Below are positions 37,320 to 45,862 of a DNA stretch of 64,000 bases, piece after piece. Each line of letters starts with the position of its first letter. Position 1 is the stretch's first letter. The notes below the pieces were generated by a model. That model saw only the letters and a program-made list of their open reading frames with translations, was not told where the DNA came from and ran no database searches. This DNA is from an uncultured Pelagibacteraceae bacterium (lineage in GTDB: Bacteria > Pseudomonadota > Alphaproteobacteria > Pelagibacterales > Pelagibacteraceae): assembly GCA_902552185.1 (NCBI GenBank), contig CACDFZ010000001.1, positions 62,001-126,000 of the forward strand, written 5' to 3'. A program made the translations under genes and the position numbers.

Positions 37320-38357
37320 ATGAAATTCAAAAAATTAGGCAATACCGATCTAAAAGTGAGCCTTATTTGTCTAGGAACAATGACCTGGGGTACTCAAAAC
37401 ACTGAGAAAGAAGCTTTTGAGCAAATGGATTACGCGCTTGAAAATGGAGTAAATTTTTTTGACACAGCTGAACTTTATTCAGTACCGCCCACACCAGATT
37501 CATACGGAAAAACTGAAATAATGATAGGAAACTGGTTTAAGAAAAGAAAAAATAGGGATAAAATAATTTTAGCTACGAAAGTCGCTGGACCTGGTTGTGA
37601 CTGGATAAGAGGTGGTGGAAACAACTTCTCAGAAAAAAAAATAGGCTTAGCTATAGACGACAGTTTAAAAAGGTTAAAAACAGATTATATAGATCTTTAT
37701 CAATTGCATTGGCCAGAGAGATCTACAAACTGTTTTGGCAGAAGAGAATTTTCTGTCAATGAAAACGAAAGAGATTGGAACGATTTTGAGTCTATTTTAA
37801 AAGCGTTAGATAAATTTATTAAAAGTGGAAAAATTAGATATATTGGCATGTCTAATGAAACTCCTTACGGTCTATCAAAATATTTAGAATTATCAAAAAA
37901 TAAAAACCTTCCAAGAATGATGTCAGTTCAAAATCCATATAGTCTGGTAAATAGGACATATGAAGTTGGTATGTCAGAAATATCGATTAGAGAAAAATGT
38001 GGTTTGCTAGTTTATTATCCTTTGGCTGCAGGTGCGCTTTCTGGAAAATACATGAATGGCCAAATGCCAAAGAATGCAAGAATGAGTTTATTTAAAGGAT
38101 GGGAAAGAATGATTAATCCTTTAGCTATGAGGGCATATGAAGAGTATTACAAGCTAGCAAAGGAAAATAATATTACTATGGTCCAACTTGCGCAGGCTTT
38201 TGTAAATTCAAGGCCATTTGTAACTAGTAACATAATTGGAGCTACATCTATGGACCAATTAAAAGAAAATATTGGGAGCATTGATATTAAACTAAATCAA
38301 GATACGCTTGATAAAATCAATTTAATTCACAATAATAATCCAAATCCTGCACCATAA
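37320..38357 (+). CDS. tas: Aldo/keto reductase, Tas family
   Basis: A 345-residue NADP-dependent aldo/keto reductase. Similarity to E. coli Tas runs through the whole protein: LGTMTWGTQNTEKEAFEQMD, the catalytic Tyr in DTAELYSVPP, LYQLHWPERSTNCFGRR, YIGMSNETPYG, SVQNPYSLVNRTYEVG, and the Pro-Ala-Pro end. The natural substrate is not known. It stands alone, divergent from the Bax-inhibitor gene. Confidence 0.92.
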   Translation: MKFKKLGNTDLKVSLICLGTMTWGTQNTEKEAFEQMDYALENGVNFFDTAELYSVPPTPDSYGKTEIMIGNWFKKRKNRDKIILATKVAGPGCDWIRGGGNNFSEKKIGLAIDDSLKRLKTDYIDLYQLHWPERSTNCFGRREFSVNENERDWNDFESILKALDKFIKSGKIRYIGMSNETPYGLSKYLELSKNKNLPRMMSVQNPYSLVNRTYEVGMSEISIREKCGLLVYYPLAAGALSGKYMNGQMPKNARMSLFKGWERMINPLAMRAYEEYYKLAKENNITMVQLAQAFVNSRPFVTSNIIGATSMDQLKENIGSIDIKLNQDTLDKINLIHNNNPNPAP

Positions 38358-38401
38358 TACAAACCATTGAATTAGATTTTTTTTAGTATAAAAAAGCACT
38401 T

Positions 38402-38902
38402 ATGAAATTAAAAACTATAATATATTTTTTATTATTTTATTTTATAGCTTCAAGTAGTTTTGCTAATACACCCAAATCCTCCGGAAAGTATAAGAACTGG
38501 GAAAGTTTTACGATGATGACTGATAAAGGAAAGGTTTGTTTTGCGCAAACAAAGCCGGTTAAAAGAGCTCCTGCAGCAATAAAGAGAAAAGACTCTAGAA
38601 TATTCGTAACATTTAGACCAAACGAAAATATTAAAGACGAGATAAGTATCACAAGTGGTCATGCCTATAAAAATTCTACTGTTTCTGCAAAATCAGGGAA
38701 AAGTAATTTTTCTTTTTTTTCACAAGGAGACTTTGCTTGGTTGCTTGACGAAAATGAGGAAAAAAAATTTATAAAGTTAATGAAAAGAGCAACAAATTTG
38801 ATGATCAAAGGTAAGACAAAAGATGGTGCTGAAACAACAGACCACTACTCTATGATGGGATTTACCAAGGCCTATAACACAGCCAAAAAAGTTTGTAGTT
38901 AA
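38402..38902 (+). CDS. Invasion-associated locus B (IalB) family protein
   Basis: A 166-residue exported protein with a signal peptide cut after about SSFA (residue 21). The mature part, GKYKNWESFTMMTDKGKVCFAQ through KKVCS, has two cysteines (near 43 and at 165) likely to form a disulfide, as in the IalB family. In free-living alphaproteobacteria the role is unknown. It starts 45 bases after tas and its last base is the first of argG. Confidence 0.8.
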   Translation: MKLKTIIYFLLFYFIASSSFANTPKSSGKYKNWESFTMMTDKGKVCFAQTKPVKRAPAAIKRKDSRIFVTFRPNENIKDEISITSGHAYKNSTVSAKSGKSNFSFFSQGDFAWLLDENEEKKFIKLMKRATNLMIKGKTKDGAETTDHYSMMGFTKAYNTAKKVCS

Positions 38903-40083
38903 TGAAAAAAATTGTTTTAGCTTACTCTGGAGGTTTAGATACCTCAATAATTCTTAAATGGTTGCAAATAAATTATAAAGCTGAAGTCATCGCTTATACT
39001 TCAAATATAGGTCAAGATTTAAATAAAAAGAAAATAATTCAAAATGCAAAAAGACTTGGCGTAAAAAAAATTATAATTGAAGATTTAAAAAATATTTTTG
39101 TTAAAGACTATGTTTTTCCGATGATAAGAGCTCATGCTGTTTATGAGGGTGTTTATTTGCTTGGAACCTCAATAGCAAGACCTTTAATAGCGAAAAGGCA
39201 AATTGAAATTGCAAAAAAATTTAAGGCTTTTGCCGTTTCACACGGTGCTACTGGAAAAGGAAATGATCAAGTGAGATTTGAACTTGGATATTCTTTTTTT
39301 GGTAAAAAAATCAAAGTGATAGCGCCTTGGAGAGAGTGGAAGCTACAGTCTAGATCAGATTTAATTAAATATGCAAAAAAATATAAAATTCCAATTCCAA
39401 AAGATAAGAGAGGGGCTCCCCCGTTTTCTGTTGATGATAATTTATTTCATGTTTCGACTGAAGGCAAAGTACTAGAAAATCCAAGAAACGCACCTCCAGA
39501 ATTTATTTTTCAAAAAACTATTTCACCAGAAAAAGCAAAAAATAAAGTAGTTAAAATAAAAATAGGTTTTAAAAATAGCGATCCTGTCTCAATTAATGGA
39601 AAGAAATATAAACCAGAATTTTTATTAGAAAAATTAAATAAAATTGGTGGAGCTAATGGTATTGGTAGAGTCGATCTTGTGGAAAATAGATTTATTGGTA
39701 TAAAATCCAGAGGAGTTTATGAAACGCCCGGCGGAACTATATTGTATTTTGCACATAGAGCAATTGAGTCTGTAACTTTAGATAAAGCTACAATGCATGA
39801 TAAAGAGAGAATAATGCCATTGTATGCTGAACTAGTTTATAATGGCTATTGGTTTTCAAAAAAAAGACTGAATCTCCAAAAAATAATTGATAAAAAAAGA
39901 AATCAAGTAAATGGTGAGGTAATCCTTAAAATTTATAAGGGCAATATTACCATTGTATCAAGAAGATCAAAAAACAATGCTTATTCATTAAAAAAAGTTT
40001 CTTTTGAAGAAAACAAAACATTCAAAAAGTCTAAGATTGAGAAATTTATAAAATTTCATTCAAAACAATTACATAAACAATAA
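38902..40083 (+). CDS. argG: Argininosuccinate synthase
   Basis: A 393-residue enzyme that condenses citrulline and aspartate in arginine synthesis. The N-terminal ATP pyrophosphatase motif is AYSGGLDTSIILKWL (7-21). HGATGKGNDQVRFE, PWREWKLQSRSDLI, the GIGRVDLVENRFIGIKSRG citrulline region and YETPGGTILYFAHRA are all intact. The C-terminus is Lys-rich. It overlaps the upstream stop by one base, so it is co-translated with the IalB gene. Confidence 0.97.
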   Translation: MKKIVLAYSGGLDTSIILKWLQINYKAEVIAYTSNIGQDLNKKKIIQNAKRLGVKKIIIEDLKNIFVKDYVFPMIRAHAVYEGVYLLGTSIARPLIAKRQIEIAKKFKAFAVSHGATGKGNDQVRFELGYSFFGKKIKVIAPWREWKLQSRSDLIKYAKKYKIPIPKDKRGAPPFSVDDNLFHVSTEGKVLENPRNAPPEFIFQKTISPEKAKNKVVKIKIGFKNSDPVSINGKKYKPEFLLEKLNKIGGANGIGRVDLVENRFIGIKSRGVYETPGGTILYFAHRAIESVTLDKATMHDKERIMPLYAELVYNGYWFSKKRLNLQKIIDKKRNQVNGEVILKIYKGNITIVSRRSKNNAYSLKKVSFEENKTFKKSKIEKFIKFHSKQLHKQ

Positions 40084-40104
40084 AAATTTGTTAAAAGAGT
40101 GTGT

Positions 40105-40491
40105 ATGAATGCAACGATTCGGAATATTCAGTTAGTAGCAGTATTAATCGTCTTAGCCGCAACAGTTATTGCTTTCTTTCTTGAAATTCATGAAATGTAT
40201 CAGAACAGGAATATAAGTTTAGCAGATCTGCTTCTTATGTTTATCTATATAGAGGTTATTGGACTCGTAAGATCTTATTGGGAAACAAGATCAGTTAGAA
40301 TAACGTATCCTATGATCATCGCTATAACTGCTTTGGCTCGATTTATAATTCTCCAAGACAAAGACCAAGATCCAACAAATTTAATATATATATCTCTTGC
40401 AATTTTAATTGTAGCAGCGGCAACTGTTATTATAAGATTTAGAAATAGTAAGATATTAAAACTAGATTCTTCTAGATCTAACGAGCTTTAA
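40105..40491 (+). CDS. psiE: PsiE family membrane protein (phosphate-starvation-inducible E)
   Basis: A 128-residue protein with four helices. LEIHEMYQN, LLLMFIYIEVIGLVRSYW and VRITYPMIIAITALARFII match the PsiE family, induced by phosphate starvation in E. coli but of unknown activity. I take the ATG at 40105, which has AAAGAG 5-10 bases upstream, rather than the GTG two codons earlier. The end overlaps the convergent folD gene by 14 bases. Confidence 0.85.
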   Translation: MNATIRNIQLVAVLIVLAATVIAFFLEIHEMYQNRNISLADLLLMFIYIEVIGLVRSYWETRSVRITYPMIIAITALARFIILQDKDQDPTNLIYISLAILIVAAATVIIRFRNSKILKLDSSRSNEL

Positions 40492-41314
40492 AACATTCCA
40501 AAGTATTACTTAGTAAACATGCTATTGTCATAGGTCCTACTCCACCAGGCACTGGTGTGATTGCTTTTGCCTTACTTTTTACTTCATCAAATTTGACATC
40601 GCCAACAATTTGACCGCCTAGTTTATTAATTCCTACATCTATTACAATGCAATTTTTTTTGACCCAATCAGATTTAACTAAATTCGCCATTCCAACCGCA
40701 GCAACTAATATATCAGCTCTTTTACATTCTTCTTTAATATTTCTAGATTTAGAATGAAGTATAGTTACTGTGCAATTTTCTCTTAATAAAAGTTGAGCCA
40801 TTGGTTTTCCATTTAAATTAGATCTACCGATTATTGCAGCGTGCAAACCTTTAAGATCTTCTTGAACAGATTTTATAAGTTTAATACATCCTAATGGTGT
40901 GCATGGCACAATGGCATCGTAGCCTGAAGCTAAGTTTCCAACATTAAGCGGGTTAAAACCGTCAACATCTTTTTTGGGATCAATTGAATTTATTATTTTT
41001 TTCTGATTAATTTGTTTTGGTAATGGTAACTGAACCAATATACCAGTAACCTTTTTATCGTTGTTAAGTGATTTTATCTTATCCAATACTTCTTTTTCTG
41101 AGACTGTTTCTGAATATTTTATAACTTCAGATTTTATACCTACTTCTTTAGCCTTCTTTTGTTTATTTTTTACGTATATCTGACTTGGTAAATAATCACC
41201 TATTAGTATAACGCTTAACTTAGGAACATCTTTTGTATTTTGGCATAATTTTGTTAATTCATCTTTGATTTTTTTTCTTAATTTTTCGGAATGTGATTTG
41301 CCATCTATAATCAT
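40478..41314 (-). CDS. folD: Methylenetetrahydrofolate dehydrogenase/cyclohydrolase FolD
   Basis: A 278-residue bifunctional enzyme of one-carbon metabolism. It has the substrate segment SQIYVKNKQKKAKEVGI with the catalytic Lys, the VQLPLPKQI motif and the PxxxDGF pattern in DPKKDVDGFNPLNVG. The NADP site is IIGRSNLNGKPMA, and the family end TPVPGGVGPMTIACL is present. It forms a minus-strand set with yggT, mscS, hemD and hemC. Confidence 0.96.
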   Translation of the reverse strand: MIIDGKSHSEKLRKKIKDELTKLCQNTKDVPKLSVILIGDYLPSQIYVKNKQKKAKEVGIKSEVIKYSETVSEKEVLDKIKSLNNDKKVTGILVQLPLPKQINQKKIINSIDPKKDVDGFNPLNVGNLASGYDAIVPCTPLGCIKLIKSVQEDLKGLHAAIIGRSNLNGKPMAQLLLRENCTVTILHSKSRNIKEECKRADILVAAVGMANLVKSDWVKKNCIVIDVGINKLGGQIVGDVKFDEVKSKAKAITPVPGGVGPMTIACLLSNTLECFKAR

Positions 41315-41316
41315 AT

Positions 41317-41607
41317 TTAAAATAAACTAGGAGCTAAATATTCAAAAACTAGGTTTCTAAAAAACATCAATGCTAATATTAATACTACGGGTGAAATATC
41401 TATTGATCCTAAATTTGGCATATATCTTCTAATAAAATTTAAAGGAGGTGCAGTAAGTCTATATGATACATCAAGGACTGCATAAACAAATCTATTACCT
41501 GTATTAAGTATATTAAATGCAACTAACCAACTTAGAACAGCATTAATTATTAAAATCCAAATATAAAGTGTAACAATATTATCAAACAAAATTAATGCCG
41601 ACTTCAT
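41317..41607 (-). CDS. yggT: YggT family membrane protein
   Basis: A 96-residue protein with two helices in the YggT arrangement: YIWILIINAVLSWLVAFNI, then LDVSYRLTAPPLNFIRRYMPNLG and IDISPVVLILALMFF. The RLTxPPLNxIRR and DxSPVV motifs define the family, possibly linked to division or osmotic response. It overlaps mscS by one base and is followed by folD. Confidence 0.9.
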   Translation of the reverse strand: MKSALILFDNIVTLYIWILIINAVLSWLVAFNILNTGNRFVYAVLDVSYRLTAPPLNFIRRYMPNLGSIDISPVVLILALMFFRNLVFEYLAPSLF

Positions 41608-42698
41608 CAGTTTTTCTCCACATAAATTGATGTACTTGGGAATGCAAATGATGCTCCATTGCTCTCAACAATTTTTTTAACTTCCACAGCTAATCTTTCT
41701 TTTACTTTGAGCCATTCACCCCACTCATTAGTTTTAGTAAAACATCTGACATAAAGATCTATTGAGCTATCGGAAAACTTATCAATCCTAACTGCGTGCT
41801 CAGTGTCTTCTCCAATTTTAAAATCTTTATTATTCTCAATATATTTCTCAATTTGATCTCTTATATTTTTTAATTGATCTATTGTAGAGTTGTACTGGAG
41901 TGTAATTATCCAACTTATCCTCCAGTTGGTGGTTTCGCTTATATTAACCACTGCATTCTCAGCAAACGAAGAATTGGGAATTGTTGCAATTGATTTATCA
42001 AATTTTCTTATTACCGTTGATCTAAAGCCGATTCTCTCAACAATACCCTCTGTAATTCCTTCAACATAAATCCAATCACCAATTTTAAATCTTTTTTCTA
42101 CTAAAACTAAAACTCCTGAAATTAAATTTTTAAATAAATCTTGGGCGCCTAAAGCGACTGCAACACCAAATAAACCTAATCCAGCAATTATGGGTGCAAT
42201 TTTTATGCCCCAAATATCCAATGTTGCTGCAAAACCAAAAAAAATAATTAAAATTTTATTAGCTTTAACAACCCAATTTAACAAGTCTTTAGATAAAAGT
42301 TCCTCTACTCTTCTTATTAAATAAGTCAGTGGTTCAACAATTTGGTGTATAAGCCAAAATATTAAAATTGTTATTAGAGAACGATTGATGTTATCTACAA
42401 AAACCAACATTTTTCCATCAAATTCCATATAAGAACTCGCAACGAAAATTCCTAAAACAATCGGAAGAAATTTAATTGGCCCGGTAGAAGCTTTAACTAA
42501 AGCATCATCAAACTTGTTAGATGTTTTATCGACATAGTTTTGCAGTCTTTTTAAAATGAAATTTGAAATCAAACCTCTTAATAGAAGGAACAATAAAAAA
42601 ATTACTATGCCTACGCCTATCTGTGTAAAATTAATTCCAGCTATTCCTTGCTGCCAAATTTCAATAAATAAGTTTTTAAAGTTTTCCAGTACATTCAT
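41607..42698 (-). CDS. mscS: Mechanosensitive ion channel, MscS family
   Basis: A 363-residue protein with about four or five N-terminal helices. The pore helix and beta domain follow: IIAGLGLFGVAVALGAQDLFKNLISG, then FKIGDWIYVEGITEGIVERIGFRSTVIR and IPNSSFAENAVVNIS. It opens under membrane tension to release solutes in hypo-osmotic shock. It overlaps hemD by 4 bases. Confidence 0.93.
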   Translation of the reverse strand: MNVLENFKNLFIEIWQQGIAGINFTQIGVGIVIFLLFLLLRGLISNFILKRLQNYVDKTSNKFDDALVKASTGPIKFLPIVLGIFVASSYMEFDGKMLVFVDNINRSLITILIFWLIHQIVEPLTYLIRRVEELLSKDLLNWVVKANKILIIFFGFAATLDIWGIKIAPIIAGLGLFGVAVALGAQDLFKNLISGVLVLVEKRFKIGDWIYVEGITEGIVERIGFRSTVIRKFDKSIATIPNSSFAENAVVNISETTNWRISWIITLQYNSTIDQLKNIRDQIEKYIENNKDFKIGEDTEHAVRIDKFSDSSIDLYVRCFTKTNEWGEWLKVKERLAVEVKKIVESNGASFAFPSTSIYVEKN

Positions 42699-43399
42699 TT
42701 TATTTTTTCAAGTTCTATAATTTCATTTCCAGGATTAAAAATTTTGTTATTTTTCCATCCAGCTTTATTAAAAAAATCTACAATTTTTTTACTTATACAC
42801 ATAACAACTGATTGTGTCATCATTGGAGCTAAAGAATAATTAGCTACAATACTATTAAAACTCTCTGCACTTCTTAAAGAATAAACAAATATTACGTTGG
42901 GTGGATATTTTTTGATCAAATCAATATTAGCATCATTTAAAGAGGTTATTTTCTCTGAAAAATAATTAATAATTTTTTTTACTTTAAATCCCTCTTTTCC
43001 AAGTTCCTTATCTAGCTCTAAAGTTATCTGATCCCCGCAAATATACGCTAATTTGTCATTTTTCTTGAGCTCTTTAGAATTAATAATTAAATTTTTTAAA
43101 GCGTTAACATTTCCACTTGCTGATATTGTTTTTGTAAATCCACTTAATCTTGCAATTTTTTCAGTGACTGAACCTACACAAAAACATTTAATGTTTTTTT
43201 TTTCTCCATTAATATTTAAATTTCTCACTGCATTTGAACTTGTAAAAACTAGTGCGTTATAATCTTCTATATTGATTTTTTCTATATTTGCTTTTTTAAT
43301 TTTTAAAGTTGGCACATGCATAATTTTGTGTCCTAAACTAAAAAGTTCTTGCATTAAATTTTCAGTATCATTTAATGGTCTTGTTAAAATTATATTCAT
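42695..43399 (-). CDS. hemD: Uroporphyrinogen-III synthase
   Basis: A 234-residue HemD-type protein with the weakly conserved two-domain layout. It starts with ILTRPLNDTENLMQEL and has ALVFTSSNAVRNL in the first domain, YICGDQI in the hinge region and VFVYSLRSAESFNSIV in the second. It cyclises hydroxymethylbilane in tetrapyrrole synthesis. Identity is supported by overlap with hemC upstream (4 bases). Confidence 0.88.
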   Translation of the reverse strand: MNIILTRPLNDTENLMQELFSLGHKIMHVPTLKIKKANIEKINIEDYNALVFTSSNAVRNLNINGEKKNIKCFCVGSVTEKIARLSGFTKTISASGNVNALKNLIINSKELKKNDKLAYICGDQITLELDKELGKEGFKVKKIINYFSEKITSLNDANIDLIKKYPPNVIFVYSLRSAESFNSIVANYSLAPMMTQSVVMCISKKIVDFFNKAGWKNNKIFNPGNEIIELEKIK

Positions 43400-44310
43400 C
43401 TTTTTTTTTTATATTTACCCTCAGATTGTTTTAATAAATCTTTGCCAGCAGAAATTCCAAGTTGTACTGGAAATTTTTTATCTCCACTTTTTTTTACCGA
43501 AAATGATTTAAGGCCATCATCTGAAAACAATTGTGATATTATAGTAATATTATCTTTATCTATTTCTGCATAAGCCCCCACTGCCGTGTGGCAATCTCCT
43601 CCAATAGTCTTTAATAAACTTCTTTCTGTTATCGCACAAATTTTTGTATTTTCATCATTCATTTTTTTCAAAACTTTTAGATTTTCAAAGTCATCTTTTC
43701 TACATTGAACAGCTATTACTCCCTGACCAGCTGAGGGAATAATTTTTTTCTCTGAAAATATTTCTTTAATTTCTTTCTCAAGATTTAAAGTTTTAATACC
43801 AGCTAATGCTAGAATAATACCATCATACTCACCTTTTTTTACTTTCGAGATTCTACTATCAATATTTCCTCTTATATTTTTGCAGGTTATATTTTTGAAG
43901 TGTAATTTAAATTGAAGTTCTCTTCTTTTTGAACTTGAACCAATTATAAGTTTATCACTATTAAGTGATCTATCTTTTTTGAGAACTATAACATCTCTTG
44001 GATCGTTTCTCTTTAGATATGCGCCTATAATTAAATCGTTTTCCTCAAAAGAGTCCATGTCTTTTAATGAATGTACCGCAATATCAATTTTTTTTTCAGA
44101 TAATTGTTTCTCGATTTCTTTACAAAAAATATTTTTACCTCCGATATCAGAAATTTTTTGATCATGAAATATATCTCCAGAAGTTTTAATGGTTTGAATA
44201 TCAATTTCCATTTTTTGATCTGACACTGAAGAAAACAACTTTTTTACTGTTTCAGCGTAAGAAAGTGAAAGTTTACTGCCGCGTGCACCAATTATGATTT
44301 TTTTATCCAT
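43396..44310 (-). CDS. hemC: Porphobilinogen deaminase
   Basis: A 304-residue enzyme that joins four porphobilinogens into hydroxymethylbilane. It has GARGSKLSLSYA at the start, HSLKDMD (catalytic Asp84/85 region), GSSSKRRELQ, and the dipyrromethane cofactor Cys240 in IGGDCHTAVGA. It is the first gene of the hemC-hemD-mscS-yggT-folD run and lies head-to-head with tsaD across only 38 bases. Confidence 0.96.
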   Translation of the reverse strand: MDKKIIIGARGSKLSLSYAETVKKLFSSVSDQKMEIDIQTIKTSGDIFHDQKISDIGGKNIFCKEIEKQLSEKKIDIAVHSLKDMDSFEENDLIIGAYLKRNDPRDVIVLKKDRSLNSDKLIIGSSSKRRELQFKLHFKNITCKNIRGNIDSRISKVKKGEYDGIILALAGIKTLNLEKEIKEIFSEKKIIPSAGQGVIAVQCRKDDFENLKVLKKMNDENTKICAITERSLLKTIGGDCHTAVGAYAEIDKDNITIISQLFSDDGLKSFSVKKSGDKKFPVQLGISAGKDLLKQSEGKYKKKR

Positions 44311-44332
44311 TTAAGTATTTAAAAGTTTATTT

Positions 44333-44338
44333 TATAAT
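44333..44338 (+). promoter_or_regulatory. Probable -10 element of tsaD, near-leaderless
   Basis: A perfect TATAAT ends 10 bases before the tsaD ATG in the 38-base gap to hemC, leaving at most a few untranslated bases. There is no Shine-Dalgarno. A -35 box would fall in the first bases of hemC and is not recognisable. Confidence 0.5.
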
Positions 44339-44348
44339 ATCTAATCTT

Positions 44349-45425
44349 ATGGGAAAAAAACTAATTTTTTTAGGTATTGAAACTAGCTGTGACGAAACAG
44401 CGGCTTCAATAGTTCAAGAAAATTTAGATGGCACTGCAAAAGTTTTGTCATCTATTGTCTCGAGTCAAATAAGGGAACATGAAAAATTTGGAGGTGTGGT
44501 GCCAGAACTGGCAGCCAGATCTCATGTTGAAAATATTGATTTTATAATTTCAAAAGCTCTTAAGGACGCTAAAATAAATTATGAGCTAATTGATGGTGTT
44601 GCTGCTACAGCTGGACCAGGTCTGATTGTCTGTTTAACGGTTGGATTAAATATTGGTAAGGCTATAGCAGGATTTGGTGAAAAACCATTTGTGGCTGTTA
44701 ATCATCTTGAGGGACATGCTCTGAGCCCATCATTAAGTAACAAAATTAAATTTCCTTATTTGTTGCTATTAATTTCTGGAGGTCATTCTCAATACTTAAT
44801 TGTTAAAGATGTAAACGAATATAAACAAATAGGTACCACAATAGACGATGCTTTGGGTGAAGCTTTTGATAAAACAGCAAAGATGTTAAATCTTGGATAT
44901 CCAGGCGGTCCGGCTGTTGAAAAATTTGCAAAACTAGGAGATAAAAATTTTTATAAATTACCGGAGCCCATAATAAATAAAGCGGGATGTAATTTATCTT
45001 TTGCAGGATTAAAAACAGCGGTTTTAATTCAGTCAAAGAAAATTAAAAATGATAAAAAACTTAAATTAAATTTAGCAGCCTCGTTTCAAGAAACTATAAT
45101 TAAGATTCTTAAAAAAAAAACTGGAGTTGCGTTTAAAGAATTTAAAAAATTTTCTAAAAAAGAAAAAAATATATTTGTAGTTGCTGGAGGTGTTGCTGCT
45201 AACCAAAGCATCCGAAGAAGTTTGGAGCAACTATCAAAAAAAAATAATTTTGATCCAATTTTTTCTGATCTTAAGTTTTGCGGGGATAATGCGGCAATGA
45301 TCGCGTGGGCAGGAATACAAAGATATAAAAAAAAATTAATAGACAATTTAAATGTAGAGCCAAGATCAAGATGGCCACTGGATAAATTTGCCCCTTATAT
45401 GAAAGGGCCTGGACTAAAACTTTGA
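44349..45425 (+). CDS. tsaD: tRNA N6-threonylcarbamoyladenosine transferase TsaD
   Basis: A 358-residue ASKHA-fold enzyme that transfers threonylcarbamoyl to A37 of tRNAs reading ANN codons. It begins FLGIETSCDETAAS, has the metal ligands His119 and His123 in VNHLEGHALS, LISGGHSQYL, LGEAFDKTAKML, and the C-terminal CGDNAAMIAWAG. Length is normal. It overlaps the EVE-domain gene by 4 bases. Confidence 0.97.
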   Translation: MGKKLIFLGIETSCDETAASIVQENLDGTAKVLSSIVSSQIREHEKFGGVVPELAARSHVENIDFIISKALKDAKINYELIDGVAATAGPGLIVCLTVGLNIGKAIAGFGEKPFVAVNHLEGHALSPSLSNKIKFPYLLLLISGGHSQYLIVKDVNEYKQIGTTIDDALGEAFDKTAKMLNLGYPGGPAVEKFAKLGDKNFYKLPEPIINKAGCNLSFAGLKTAVLIQSKKIKNDKKLKLNLAASFQETIIKILKKKTGVAFKEFKKFSKKEKNIFVVAGGVAANQSIRRSLEQLSKKNNFDPIFSDLKFCGDNAAMIAWAGIQRYKKKLIDNLNVEPRSRWPLDKFAPYMKGPGLKL

Positions 45426-45838
45426 AAAATTACTGGTTACTTAAATCTGAGCCATATGTTTGGTCTATTGATCAACAAAAAAAAGCTGGTTCTAAAGGAG
45501 CTACTTGGGATGGTGTTAGAAATTATCAAGCTGCAAATAATTTGAGAAAAATGAAAATTGGAGATGAGTGTTTTTTCTATCATTCAAATGAAGGTAAGGA
45601 AATTGTAGGAGTAGTGTCAGTAATTAAAAAAGCTTTTGTTGATAAAACTGATAAGAAAAAAAAATTTGTTGCTGTTCAGGTTAGGTTTAAAAAAAAGTTA
45701 AAAACTCCAGTTTCATTGGAAAATATAAAAAAAACTAAGCAAATTTCGCATTTACCTTTAATAAAACAAAGCAGATTATCAGTAATGCCTATTGATTTTA
45801 AAAGCTGGAAAATAATTTGTAAGATGGGTAAAATCTGA
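45422..45838 (+). CDS. EVE domain-containing protein
   Basis: A 138-residue protein consisting of one EVE domain (PUA-like fold). YWLLKSEPYVWSIDQQ is at the start, then WDGVRNYQAANNLRKMKIGDECFFYHSN and KEIVGVVSV. EVE proteins are thought to bind modified bases in DNA or RNA; this small, single-domain type is widespread in bacteria and often encoded near tsaD or thiol genes. The start is TTG at 45422, overlapping the tsaD stop. Confidence 0.9.
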   Translation: MKNYWLLKSEPYVWSIDQQKKAGSKGATWDGVRNYQAANNLRKMKIGDECFFYHSNEGKEIVGVVSVIKKAFVDKTDKKKKFVAVQVRFKKKLKTPVSLENIKKTKQISHLPLIKQSRLSVMPIDFKSWKIICKMGKI

Positions 45839-45862
45839 GAAAAAAAATAAAAAAGGTTTGTC